Source: G963674505 sp964575975 (GTDB taxonomy: Bacteria > Desulfobacterota > Desulfobacteria > Desulfobacterales > SKZT01). From it: a DNA stretch of 15,320 nt. The stretch is from the NCBI GenBank assembly GCA_964575975.1, contig CAZNTU010000132.1:1-15320 (forward strand). The letters are read 5' to 3'. This document shows, one piece after another, positions 1-7,300 of the stretch (within the stretch, counting starts at the first letter, position 1; each line of letters opens with the position of its first letter). The position numbers and the translations under genes are program-made. The notes beneath the pieces were generated by a model. It searched no databases. It was given only the letters and a program-made list of their open reading frames with translations, and was not told the origin of the DNA.

Positions 1-431
1 TGATAATAGACGGCCAGGGCGGCGGAATCGGCGCCACCCTGATCAAATACATGAAGGACAAATTGGGCGAAAGCGCCGAACTGATCGCCCTGGGGACCAA
101 CGCCATCGCCACGGCGCAAATGCTCAAGGCCGGCGCGAACAAGGGGGCTTGCGGCGAAAATTCGATTTGCCTGGTCGCCATGGAGGTGGATTACATACTC
201 GGACCCGTCGCGATAACATGGGCGAACGCGATGCTGGGCGAGGTCACGCCGAAAATCGCCGAAGCCGTCGCGACCAGTCCCGCGTTGAAATTTCTCCTGC
301 CGATGTCGCAGGAAAACGTCGAGATAATCGGCGTCAAAAAGGAGCCGCTGCCGCATCTCGTCGAGGAGGCGGTGGAAAAACTGAAGGAGGTGATGGGAGA
401 TGTGCGAAGCCAATGCGTATCTGGTCGATGA
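1..431 (+). CDS. DUF3842 family protein (5' end outside window)
   Basis: The gene is cut by the left edge of the window. The frame reads in with IIDGQGGGIGATLIKYMK, the N-terminal glycine-rich signature typical of DUF3842 proteins, where it normally starts a few residues after the initiator Met; probably only about 3-6 residues are missing. The visible part has the other family landmarks, ALGTNAIATAQMLKAGAN, then GPVAITWANAMLGEVTP. The family is about 130-140 residues, so this copy is near full length. Its biochemical function is not established; the GQGGGIG loop looks like a nucleotide- or phosphate-binding turn, which is inference. The last 32 bases overlap the start of a CooT-like ORF in another frame, suggesting translational coupling. 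An in-frame ATG at 51 exists but would delete the conserved glycine loop, so it is not the start. Confidence 0.88.
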   Translation, partial: IIDGQGGGIGATLIKYMKDKLGESAELIALGTNAIATAQMLKAGANKGACGENSICLVAMEVDYILGPVAITWANAMLGEVTPKIAEAVATSPALKFLLPMSQENVEIIGVKKEPLPHLVEEAVEKLKEVMGDVRSQCVSGR

Positions 432-606
432 GGGGCATCAGAGGCTTCTCATTTGCATGCGCTGCTTCGACGTCGTATTTCGCCTGTGCGTCTTTCCCCG
501 TTTCGACGACAAAGTCGAAACGCTGCGATTCTTCGATCGCGAAATGCGAAACTCCGGCGTTCTGGCGGTCGCCCGCACGCAGGGAAATTGCAATTTTCCG
601 AAATAA
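400..606 (+). CDS. CooT-like small protein with divergent C-terminus
   Basis: This 68-residue ORF begins MCEANAYLVDEGHQRLL, which matches the start of CooT-family small nickel-binding proteins; in that family the Cys after the initiator Met is the metal ligand. The start is well supported by an AAGGAGG ribosome site at 384-390, 9 bases before the ATG, inside the end of the DUF3842 gene. The length also fits the family (about 60-70 residues). After about residue 20 the sequence stops looking like CooT: the usual beta-rich part with an IFGE-like turn is not visible, and the ORF is instead rich in Cys, Phe and Arg. No other forward frame restores the family pattern, so a simple frameshift is not evident. 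It may be a degenerate, recombined or very divergent CooT. A near-palindrome (583-599, centred on TTGCAA) lies just before the stop codon. Confidence 0.55.
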   Translation: MCEANAYLVDEGHQRLLICMRCFDVVFRLCVFPRFDDKVETLRFFDREMRNSGVLAVARTQGNCNFPK

Positions 607-900
607 CAACCTGCGTTCTGATTGCGACGATGAAAAAAAATATTGCGTTTTCCAAAGTTAGGCTTTAAATCGAAACAAGAATACTATGATTCGAGGGTGG
701 CGAGACGGATTGATTGACGGATCGGATTTCTTCGCTTTCTTCCGAAATCCCGCATCCTTCGCCAACCGATCCGGCCCACTGCCGATTCGAACTTGTCGTT
801 CATTATGCGAGAATATCGTATTGAACGCAAAAAAAATCTTTGAATCACTGGTTGTGTCTTGCTGAAAACAAGTAGTTGCAGATTATCAAAGGAGAACGCC
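607..900. other. Intergenic region with nested inverted repeats, no gene seen
   Basis: No convincing coding frame is present. The region holds an inverted repeat CGGATCGG (718-725) / CCGATCCG (766-773) and, inside it and sharing two bases with the left arm, GGATTTC (724-730) / GAAATCC (744-750). GACGGAT also occurs twice just upstream (about 704-722). No T-tract follows either hairpin, so these are not classical terminators. A ribosome site, AAAGGAG, at its right end belongs to the next gene. Confidence 0.5.
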
Positions 901-1350
901 ATGAATTCAAAAAGATTGCTGATTTTCGCCGGTATAATATGTTTCATTCTTTCAATATTTCAGATTTCCATCGGATTCTCCCCATCTTTAAGTTTGTATT
1001 TTGGAGCACCTGAATCTTTAGTGAAAAACACCAATGCCTTGATTCTCACCAGTATAATTATCGGCGCAATCCTTGCTTTGTTCGGATTATATGCGTTTTC
1101 AGGTGCGGGTAAATTCGTCAGATTGCCATGGTTAAAACAAATACTTTTGGGTATTGGCGTTATTTTTCTCTTGAGAGGCATTCTGTTAATCCCTGAGCTT
1201 CTTGTCGTTTTTAATGTTATTGAAAGTTCTATACCTGTCGCACAAAGATTCATTTATTTTTCAATAGGCGCATTAATTATTGGTTTTATCTTTATAAAAG
1301 GTACTGTGGATGAATGGAAGGCTCTTTCGGCAACGAGCATAAACAAATAA
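901..1350 (+). CDS. Small four-helix integral membrane protein, unknown function
   Basis: The protein has 149 residues and is dominated by four hydrophobic helices at roughly residues 5-26, 46-66, 76-100 and 113-133, with short polar loops (ESLVKNTN, SGAGKFVRLPWLK) and a charged tail (KGTVDEWKALSATSINK). I do not recognise a named family; it resembles the many small multi-pass membrane proteins of unknown function. ATG 901 is chosen because AAAGGAG lies just upstream (about 890-896); an in-frame ATG at 859 lacks a site. The gene is markedly AT-rich compared with the right half of the window, with many ATA, TTA and AAA codons, which suggests recent acquisition. It stands alone, with a hairpin beginning 16 bases after its stop and about 200 bases before the next gene. 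Confidence 0.8.
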   Translation: MNSKRLLIFAGIICFILSIFQISIGFSPSLSLYFGAPESLVKNTNALILTSIIIGAILALFGLYAFSGAGKFVRLPWLKQILLGIGVIFLLRGILLIPELLVVFNVIESSIPVAQRFIYFSIGALIIGFIFIKGTVDEWKALSATSINK

Positions 1351-1366
1351 GCAACAATATTAACAT

Positions 1367-1403
1367 AACCCGGCGCTGAAGCGGACGGCTAACGCTGCCG
1401 GTT
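1367..1403 (+). terminator. Hairpin after membrane-protein gene (terminator or attC-like site)
   Basis: AACCCGGC (1367-1374) pairs with GCCGGTT (1397-1403) with one bulged C. Inside, AGCG (1380-1383) pairs with CGCT (1393-1396), leaving five unpaired bases on the left side only. GGCTTTT follows, so it can act as a weak terminator for the gene ending at 1350. The AAC/GTT ends and one-sided bulge also recall an integron attC fold, but the canonical R and L boxes are not intact. Confidence 0.4.
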
Positions 1404-1483
1404 GGCTTTTCGTTCGGCTTCTTGCTTCGTATCATGCCCGACAGAAAGAGTCGATATCATTTCAGAGATGTGGCTTAGAATTG

Positions 1484-1498
1484 ATCAGATGATCTGAT
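1484..1498. promoter_or_regulatory. 15-bp palindrome upstream of S41 peptidase gene
   Basis: ATCAGAT-G-ATCTGAT is a perfect 7-1-7 inverted repeat ending 52 bases before the peptidase start codon. A one-base centre cannot form an RNA loop, so a protein operator is the more natural reading. GATATC occurs at 1453-1458 and again at 1496-1501, overlapping its right end. No regulator gene is adjacent, so the factor is unknown. Confidence 0.35.
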
Positions 1499-1550
1499 AT
1501 CTTTTTCACTGGTGATCATCCACATTCTCGTTGAGGAAAGGAGTTTTCTT

Positions 1551-2792
1551 ATGAAACGTTCCTGTATCATGCTGCTCGTCAGCCTGTTATGGCTCTTCCG
1601 GGGTGTTTTCTCCGTCTATTCGGCTTCACCGGCAGGCTCGTATCTCGAAGTGTTTGATGAAATTCTCGCAACGGTTGACAAGCATTTTTATAATGGGGAA
1701 CCGTTTCCTCTGGATTTTGTGTCGAAACGGCATGAGTCCCGAATGCAGGTCAAGGAAATGCTCTTTCCTCGGGATCAGGCTGTGTTTTCGACCGCTGTGA
1801 ATGACTTGCTCGGAACCCTCAACGCCTCGCATACTTATTATCTCTCTCCAAAAGATACTGAGTATTACCACTTAGCCGCAGTCTTTTCATTTCTTCCGGC
1901 GATTCAAGCGCTCTTTGACGGACAGGATATTCAGTATCCCACTATTGGCCTGATCACGGAACGTATCGAGGGGAAAGACTTTGTGGCGTCGGTTTTGCCC
2001 GGCGGTGTTGCCGACAAGGCGGGGATTCTCCCGGGAGATGAAATCGTAGCAGTTGAGGGCCTCCCGTATCATCCCATCGATTCGTTAGCCACATCCCTGG
2101 GTCGTGAGGTTTCATTCACCATTCAACGCCGGAAGCATGGTTCCCGACAGACTGTGGCCATGACTCCGGTGCGCCTGAATCCAAAAAAGGAAATGTTGGA
2201 GGCTGAACGTGCCAGTATCCGGTCTATTCCTGCTCTTGGAAAACAGATCGGATATATTCATATCTACTCGTATGCCGGCGAAGAATATCATGAGGAATTG
2301 GTCTCGGCACTCTCCGGGGGGGCTCTGAAGACGTGCGATGCCGTGATTATCGATTTGCGGTATGGACTGGGAGGAGCCGATCCAAGCTATCTCAACGTCT
2401 TTAATCGGCAGATTCCTGTCATCACATCGAAAGACCGGGCAGGGAAGGCATATCATTATGATCCGCAGTTGAGGAAACCCACCGTATACTTGGTCAATAA
2501 CCGTACCAGAAGTGGCAAAGAGATTCTTGCGTTTGGCGCTCGAAAGTATCGTCTGGCCACCGTAATCGGAGAACGCACGGCAGGAGCAGTCTTAGGCGGG
2601 CAATTGTTTCCTCTGTCGAACGGCGATCTCGTGTATCTTGCCTTAAGAACATCGCTCGTTGATGGTGTCAATCTTGAGGGGATTGGCGTGACTCCTGACA
2701 TTGAGGTTCCAAGGGATATTCGGTATTGCGCGGGGCATGACGTACAGATTGACCGTGCCATAGAATTTTTAATCAATGAATTGCAGTCATAA
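1551..2792 (+). CDS. Secreted S41-type (C-terminal processing) peptidase with PDZ domain
   Basis: The protein has 413 residues. Residues 1-25 are a signal peptide (MKRSC then a Leu/Val-rich core ending VYSAS). Residues about 130-205 are a PDZ domain (IGLITERIEGKDFVASVLPG, then GDEIVAVEG), and about 230-390 form the S41 core (IGYIHIYSY, CDAVIIDLRYGLGG, then TRSGKEILAFGARKY and GERTAGAVLGG). Ser321 in TRSGKE aligns with the catalytic serine. The position 25 residues later, where classical Ctp proteases have the catalytic Lys, is Ala346, so this is not a canonical Ser/Lys enzyme; it resembles the IRBP/tricorn-like branch or is inactive. The start at 1551 is chosen over 1512 because GGAAAGGAG lies before it and the signal peptide begins there. 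Base composition is less GC-rich than the backbone. It probably works in the periplasm or outer envelope; the substrate is unknown. Confidence 0.85.
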   Translation: MKRSCIMLLVSLLWLFRGVFSVYSASPAGSYLEVFDEILATVDKHFYNGEPFPLDFVSKRHESRMQVKEMLFPRDQAVFSTAVNDLLGTLNASHTYYLSPKDTEYYHLAAVFSFLPAIQALFDGQDIQYPTIGLITERIEGKDFVASVLPGGVADKAGILPGDEIVAVEGLPYHPIDSLATSLGREVSFTIQRRKHGSRQTVAMTPVRLNPKKEMLEAERASIRSIPALGKQIGYIHIYSYAGEEYHEELVSALSGGALKTCDAVIIDLRYGLGGADPSYLNVFNRQIPVITSKDRAGKAYHYDPQLRKPTVYLVNNRTRSGKEILAFGARKYRLATVIGERTAGAVLGGQLFPLSNGDLVYLALRTSLVDGVNLEGIGVTPDIEVPRDIRYCAGHDVQIDRAIEFLINELQS

Positions 2793-2924
2793 ATGGCGAG
2801 TCCGAAGTCGAATCATGTTCAAGTGCAACGGCGGCGAGGACGCAGAGCAAAGCACCCCGCTTCTGGCCGCTGTCGCGAGTTTCGGCATACGCCTCGTAAA
2901 CACTTTGCAAATAGGATTTGATCT

Positions 2925-3923
2925 ATGACCGTTACATACAAACAAACGATCTTGCTATGCATCATTTTCATCTCGTCACCATGTCCGGCCTATTCCTCGT
3001 CGACTCCTACTGCTGAAATCCCCATAGTTTTTGATCATGCAAACATTCCCATGGTGGAAATGGCGATCGATAATCACCATGTGAAATTCTATCTGGATAC
3101 AGGGGCTCGAGGGCTGCACTTGCCAAAGGCGATTGCCGACACTATTCATGGAGTCAAATTGACCGGCCGCAAAGTTAAGAGCGTCGATCTGGCAGGAAAG
3201 ATCCGCGAGGATGCGGAATTCATAATTCCTGAAATGCGGATGAATGGAATGATATTTCGTAATGTCATTGGGCAATATTTATCTGACTGGGGAGTGGGGA
3301 ATTCCGAATTTCAATTGCCCGTTATCGGGCTTGACGTGCTCCAACAAAAAGAACTCGTCATTGATTTTCCACGGAAGAGGCTTTTAATGAGCGATGCGCC
3401 GATCGCCTTCGACACGCTTTATCGCTCGGCGCAAGATCTTCAATTCGCGCGTGCTGACGAAGGCCTCGTCGTGTCAGCGCATATCGGGCGGCATGAGTGG
3501 CCTTTTGTCTTGGATTGCGCAGCCAGCATATCGATCATAAAGGCTTCCGCAAGTATCGATAAAGCTTTAATCGCTCCTTGCACGATCGATCTGCCTGGTG
3601 GACGTTGCGAGGCGGTGAGCGCTCATGTCGATTGTGGAAAAGAGATGATTGTTCTGCAATTGATTCGAATGCCTTTGCCAGAGCAGTTCAAGCCAATGGG
3701 AGTGATCGGGTATGATTTCTTTAGCCAATGCGCTCTTTATTTGAGCAAGAATCATGATACGATAAAGATTGCCTGCAAAAAACAGGATAGCAGTAAAATG
3801 CAGCAAGGTATTCCATATTTGAACAAGACGTCAAAAATCAAGTTCGCCCCCCTTCGTTCGGTTTTTGGGAAGCCCGGGGATGGCAACATCCCCAGGCTAT
3901 CCGACCGATTAAGGAAGAGCTGA
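2925..3923 (+). CDS. Secreted two-lobed retropepsin-like aspartic protease
   Basis: The protein has 332 residues. A signal peptide covers residues 1-24 (TILLCIIFISSPCPAYSSS). Two similar halves follow. In the first, residues about 32-155, the catalytic DTG is at 58-60 (FYLDTGARGLHLP) and the closing flap motif is IGLDVL at 134-139. The second, residues about 160-285, has VLDCAASISII with Asp197 but DCA instead of DTG, and IGYDFF at 261-266. This is the gag-polyprotein/retropepsin-like aspartyl protease fold duplicated into a single chain. Loss of Thr-Gly in the second lobe may impair catalysis or mark a pseudo-symmetric variant. The last about 50 residues do not look like the family and are partly encoded by a dispersed repeat (3871 onward), so the original C-terminus may have been replaced. 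The ribosome site is weak (AGGA, 8-9 bases before ATG). Together with the upstream S41 gene it makes a pair of secreted proteases. Confidence 0.8.
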   Translation: MTVTYKQTILLCIIFISSPCPAYSSSTPTAEIPIVFDHANIPMVEMAIDNHHVKFYLDTGARGLHLPKAIADTIHGVKLTGRKVKSVDLAGKIREDAEFIIPEMRMNGMIFRNVIGQYLSDWGVGNSEFQLPVIGLDVLQQKELVIDFPRKRLLMSDAPIAFDTLYRSAQDLQFARADEGLVVSAHIGRHEWPFVLDCAASISIIKASASIDKALIAPCTIDLPGGRCEAVSAHVDCGKEMIVLQLIRMPLPEQFKPMGVIGYDFFSQCALYLSKNHDTIKIACKKQDSSKMQQGIPYLNKTSKIKFAPLRSVFGKPGDGNIPRLSDRLRKS

Positions 3924-4163
3924 TTGTAACGGATTTGGGGGAGCCCTGAAAGGGCGCGACATAAAGGAACGCGATCGTATGTCTCGCCCTTTCAGGGATA
4001 GGAACGCCTTGCGGACTCCGGACCCCAGGGTTCCGCCCTGAGCTTGTATGTCTTGCGTTTTCAGCGCGTTTTTTCCGCATGTTGGCGCGAACGTGTCTTC
4101 GAAGATACTGGGAGAATACCCACCGACACAATCCATGTCGCGTTCAAGGCTCCCCCAAATCCG
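3871..4163. repeat. Palindrome-rich dispersed repeat / MITE-like element
   Basis: Four nested structures are seen. (1) GGGGATG-GCAA-CATCCCC (3876-3893) with outer arms AGCC/GGCT (3871-3898) makes an 11-bp stem with a GNRA loop. (2) A 20-base arm at 3944-3963 (CCCTGAAAGGGCGCGACATA) is repeated inverted at 3978-3997 with one mismatch and a 14-base loop. (3) CAGGG (4026-4030) pairs with CCCTG (4036-4040). (4) A 21-base arm at 3930-3950, containing GGATTTGGGGGAGCC, returns inverted at 4143-4163 with one mismatch, bounding a 234-bp unit. No transposase is present. It resembles non-autonomous dispersed intergenic repeats; other genomic copies cannot be seen here. It covers the 3' end of the protease gene on the left and the frameshifted ORF on the right. 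Confidence 0.65.
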
Positions 4164-4349
4164 CTATATTTGGCGGTTTCGGGGTTTTCGGGGTATAGCG
4201 AGAGCGCAAGCATCGTTCTTTCTCGGACCAAGACCCTCTTGTCCGTCAACGTTTTCAAATCCACGCGGATTCTTTCGGCGATGCCGTGCAAAATGCCGCT
4301 CGTTCCCTTTTTCAAAACTCGATTTCGCCCGCGCCAGATCGCTTGTCAT
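4061..4349 (-). pseudogene. Frameshifted ORF overlapping the R-M gene stop, unrecognised
   Basis: An ATG at 4349 overlaps the stop of the restriction-modification gene (ATGA), the arrangement expected for a coupled downstream gene. Its frame reads MTSDLARAKSSFEKG and then turns into unlikely sequence, while the neighbouring frame continues sensibly as TSGILHGIAERIRVDLKTL, then DKRVLVRERTMLALSLYPEN, before entering the dispersed repeat at 4163 and stopping at 4061. The shift point is near GAAAAAGGG, about 40 bases into the ORF. Either a single-base change broke the gene or an assembly error sits here. I do not recognise the family. The right end of the repeat lies within the ORF, so the 3' part may have been replaced by the repeat. 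Confidence 0.35.
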
Positions 4350-7300
4350 CCTTTGCCTCCTCGCACCGAACCCGCTCGCCGGAGTCTGTTTGCGATCAGC
4401 TTTTCCGCGGAAACATATATCTGTTCTCGGACATCTTCGGAAATGCCGATCGCGTCGAATATAATCTTGTCCAATTGTCTCCGATCATCTTGATATAGTT
4501 CCTTGATGTAGTCATAGGCGGTTCTTTGCGCAAGCTTTTCGAACGAGTCCTTGACGGCGTCTGTCGGAAGATTTTTCACGATCCAGAACAATCCCAGATC
4601 GTCTCCCGAAAATTTGAGCGCACCGTCTCCCAAGTTGGCCACGCCTACCAGCTCCCTTTGCAAAATCCCAAACGTGCTGACCAACTGGCTCATGACGGCG
4701 AGTTCCTCGCCTTTTTGCGGGATGATTTTATAGAATTCCTTTCCGTATACTCCTTCCGGATTCCAAACGATCACATGTCTAGTTCCCAGAGTTCGGGGGA
4801 ACAGGATAGGCGCCTTTCGACGGGAATTGCCGCCCGGCCGAACTCCAAAACGTATTACCCCCGGGGATTTCCTTGTCACCAGAATAGACTGTACATCCTT
4901 TACCGACTTGAGAAAATCGACGTCGGGATACGATGGACCCGTATTGTTGTCGTGAATATATCCGACTACCTTGCAAATTTCGCCAAGCCGGCAAAATATG
5001 TCCCGTCTTTCATCGATCATTCGCTGGAAGAAAACAGGAGAGCGCAAATATCTTCCGCCCCATTTATCGCCAGTGTATTTGCCGTTTCCATGGCCCATGG
5101 CACCGTCTTTTAGGAGCTGTTTTTGACGAACGACACTTATTTTGAATCTTTCTCTCTCGCAACTTGAGTCGATAGAACGGATATCGTTTACCATGCTGAA
5201 ACCAACGTCGGAAAAAGGGCAAAACAGCATGATGAATCTCGCGGCCCACTCTGTTGCGTCATCTCTCTTTTGGATATTTTTCAAGATTGTTATGGCCGTA
5301 TTGACATCGGCCCCGGAAAAGGAGCGCCGAACGGCGCTTTCATAAATACCGACAATTTGCGCGGTCGTCAGGAAATGAAGTTGAAGGGCGCGCCCATACC
5401 CGATATCCAACCAACTGTTCGAGCAGATAAAGCATATAACGCCGGACGAACGGCACAGGATTGTAGCCCGAAGGCAAAAATATACATACAAATCGCACTT
5501 GCGAACGATTTCCAGCTCTCGAAACAGGTGTTTATATGTTTCGTTTGCAAGGCTCTTGACTTGAGCGTCGATCCGCTCGCTTCGCAAATAGGGTGGATTC
5601 GCGATGGCGATATCGAAACCCGGGCTGTCTCCTGCAAATATTTCAGCGAAGTCGATTTGCCATAGCACATGATTGTTTGTTTTCTTGAATTTCTCCGGCT
5701 GCGCCCCCACGCTTCGTAAAAAGCCGTCTCGCATTTTCGCGATCCGATTCTCAAGCGATTTTCTTTCACTGGCCTTTCTCGCCTTGAAATACTGTTGCTT
5801 CAAATTCGCGAGCTTGCCCACGAATTTCTTTCCAACCAATTGTGTCCGGCTCCCCTGTCCGACCGGCCTGGTCGGGTGTCCAAGCAAGTCCTCGAGGACG
5901 ATCGGATTGCCTTTGCCATCCGTTCCCGCGACACCGACCAAGGCATCCCCCACAACGAGCTTGCAGTTGAAGTTCGGAAGAGCCTCTGGCCGGTCGCAGT
6001 CCGCCATGAGTTCGATCCAGAACCGAAGCTTTGCGATCTGAACGGCAAAATAGTCGATATCGCATCCGTAGATGCTCCGTTCGATGATATGCAGTTTGAG
6101 GGCGAAGGCGTCCTCGGAATCGGTCATGCCGCCTTGGTCGAGCAGTTTTGCAAACGCTTTCGAGTTTTTCAGATACTCGCCCAAGGTGCGCAGCGCCAAA
6201 AAAAGGTGTTTCGTCATGGCGACCGGAAAGGCACCCGAGCCGAGCGCCGGATCGACTACAGTAACATCGTGAATCGCTTGATAGAGATCCAGCGCTTCTT
6301 TTTCGGAAACCGAATCGTCGTTTCTCAACTCCGCATACACCAGCTTTCCGACCAGTTCCTTGCCGATTTCCGGGCAACGGCTTTCCAGATAGGCGCGAAG
6401 GCTTTCGCGGCACATGAAGTTGACTTCCGCGGGATGCGTGTAATATGCGCCCCGGCCGTGCCGGTCCGCGACGAGTTCCTCGTAGCCGTAGCCGAGCAGG
6501 TCCTGGTTGAACGCCACCTCGACGTCTATGGAGCTTGTCTCGCGGACTGCGAAATTGTAAGGATTGAGCAGTTTGTCGAATAGAAGGTCGAAAACACGGT
6601 TTTCGATTTCAACCGACCGATCGTCCCACTTGTCGGACGCCGCAAAAAGTTCCGCGTTCAGAAAAGGCACATTCCCCAACAGACCGTTTACCTTCCTAGA
6701 CCGCTGGCTTTTTTCCTTGCAGAGTCCTTCGAAGAAAAAATCGCACAGGAAATGCCTCCAATAGTTTTTGCGACCATGGGTCTGAAATCGGTTGTAGAGG
6801 TAATCCCGGTCGTCGTCCAGCCAGCCTTTTTTCTCGACGAATTTGAGAAAAACCATGCGGTTGACCACCAACTCCGCAAAAAAGCGGCGGTTTTCGCCCT
6901 CCAGGCCTTTGACGCCGGACTGTACGGCGTCGAAGACTTCCTTAAGGGTGGCATAAAATTCGTCCGCGACCGGTTTCACGCTAAAGGCGTCGCGCCAGGC
7001 GGTCCGCCAGCCATCGGCATCGTAGCTGCCATCCTTTGTGGGTTGAGGCATGCGCAGGCGAGGCAGGTTGTGCTTGCATAAAGCATACAGGAACGGATCG
7101 TCCGGGCCTTTCCAGCCGAATGTACTGACGATGGCGCTCTCGGGTTTTTCCCCTGAAAAATGGACAAACTGGAACCGGCTCCAGTCCGGCGTGCAAATGA
7201 ACAGCAAGTCGCTGCGGTCCCAGATGGGGTCGCCCTTTCGCAATGTTCGCCTGGAGCCGAGGACGCGAAGCAACCGTCTCGGATGCGAGAGGTAAGGACG

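Noticed and set aside
334..609. Antisense ORF of 91 residues opposite the DUF3842 end and CooT-like start
   Set aside because: It has no ribosome site, ends in a Pro/Ala-rich low-complexity stretch that mirrors the DUF3842 codons, and competes with a forward gene with a strong start. It is kept only as a remark in the CooT finding.
5795..6583. 262-residue plus-strand ORF inside the R-M gene
   Set aside because: It is the antisense shadow of the methylase region, has no ribosome site or recognisable motifs, and lies opposite motif-bearing codons.
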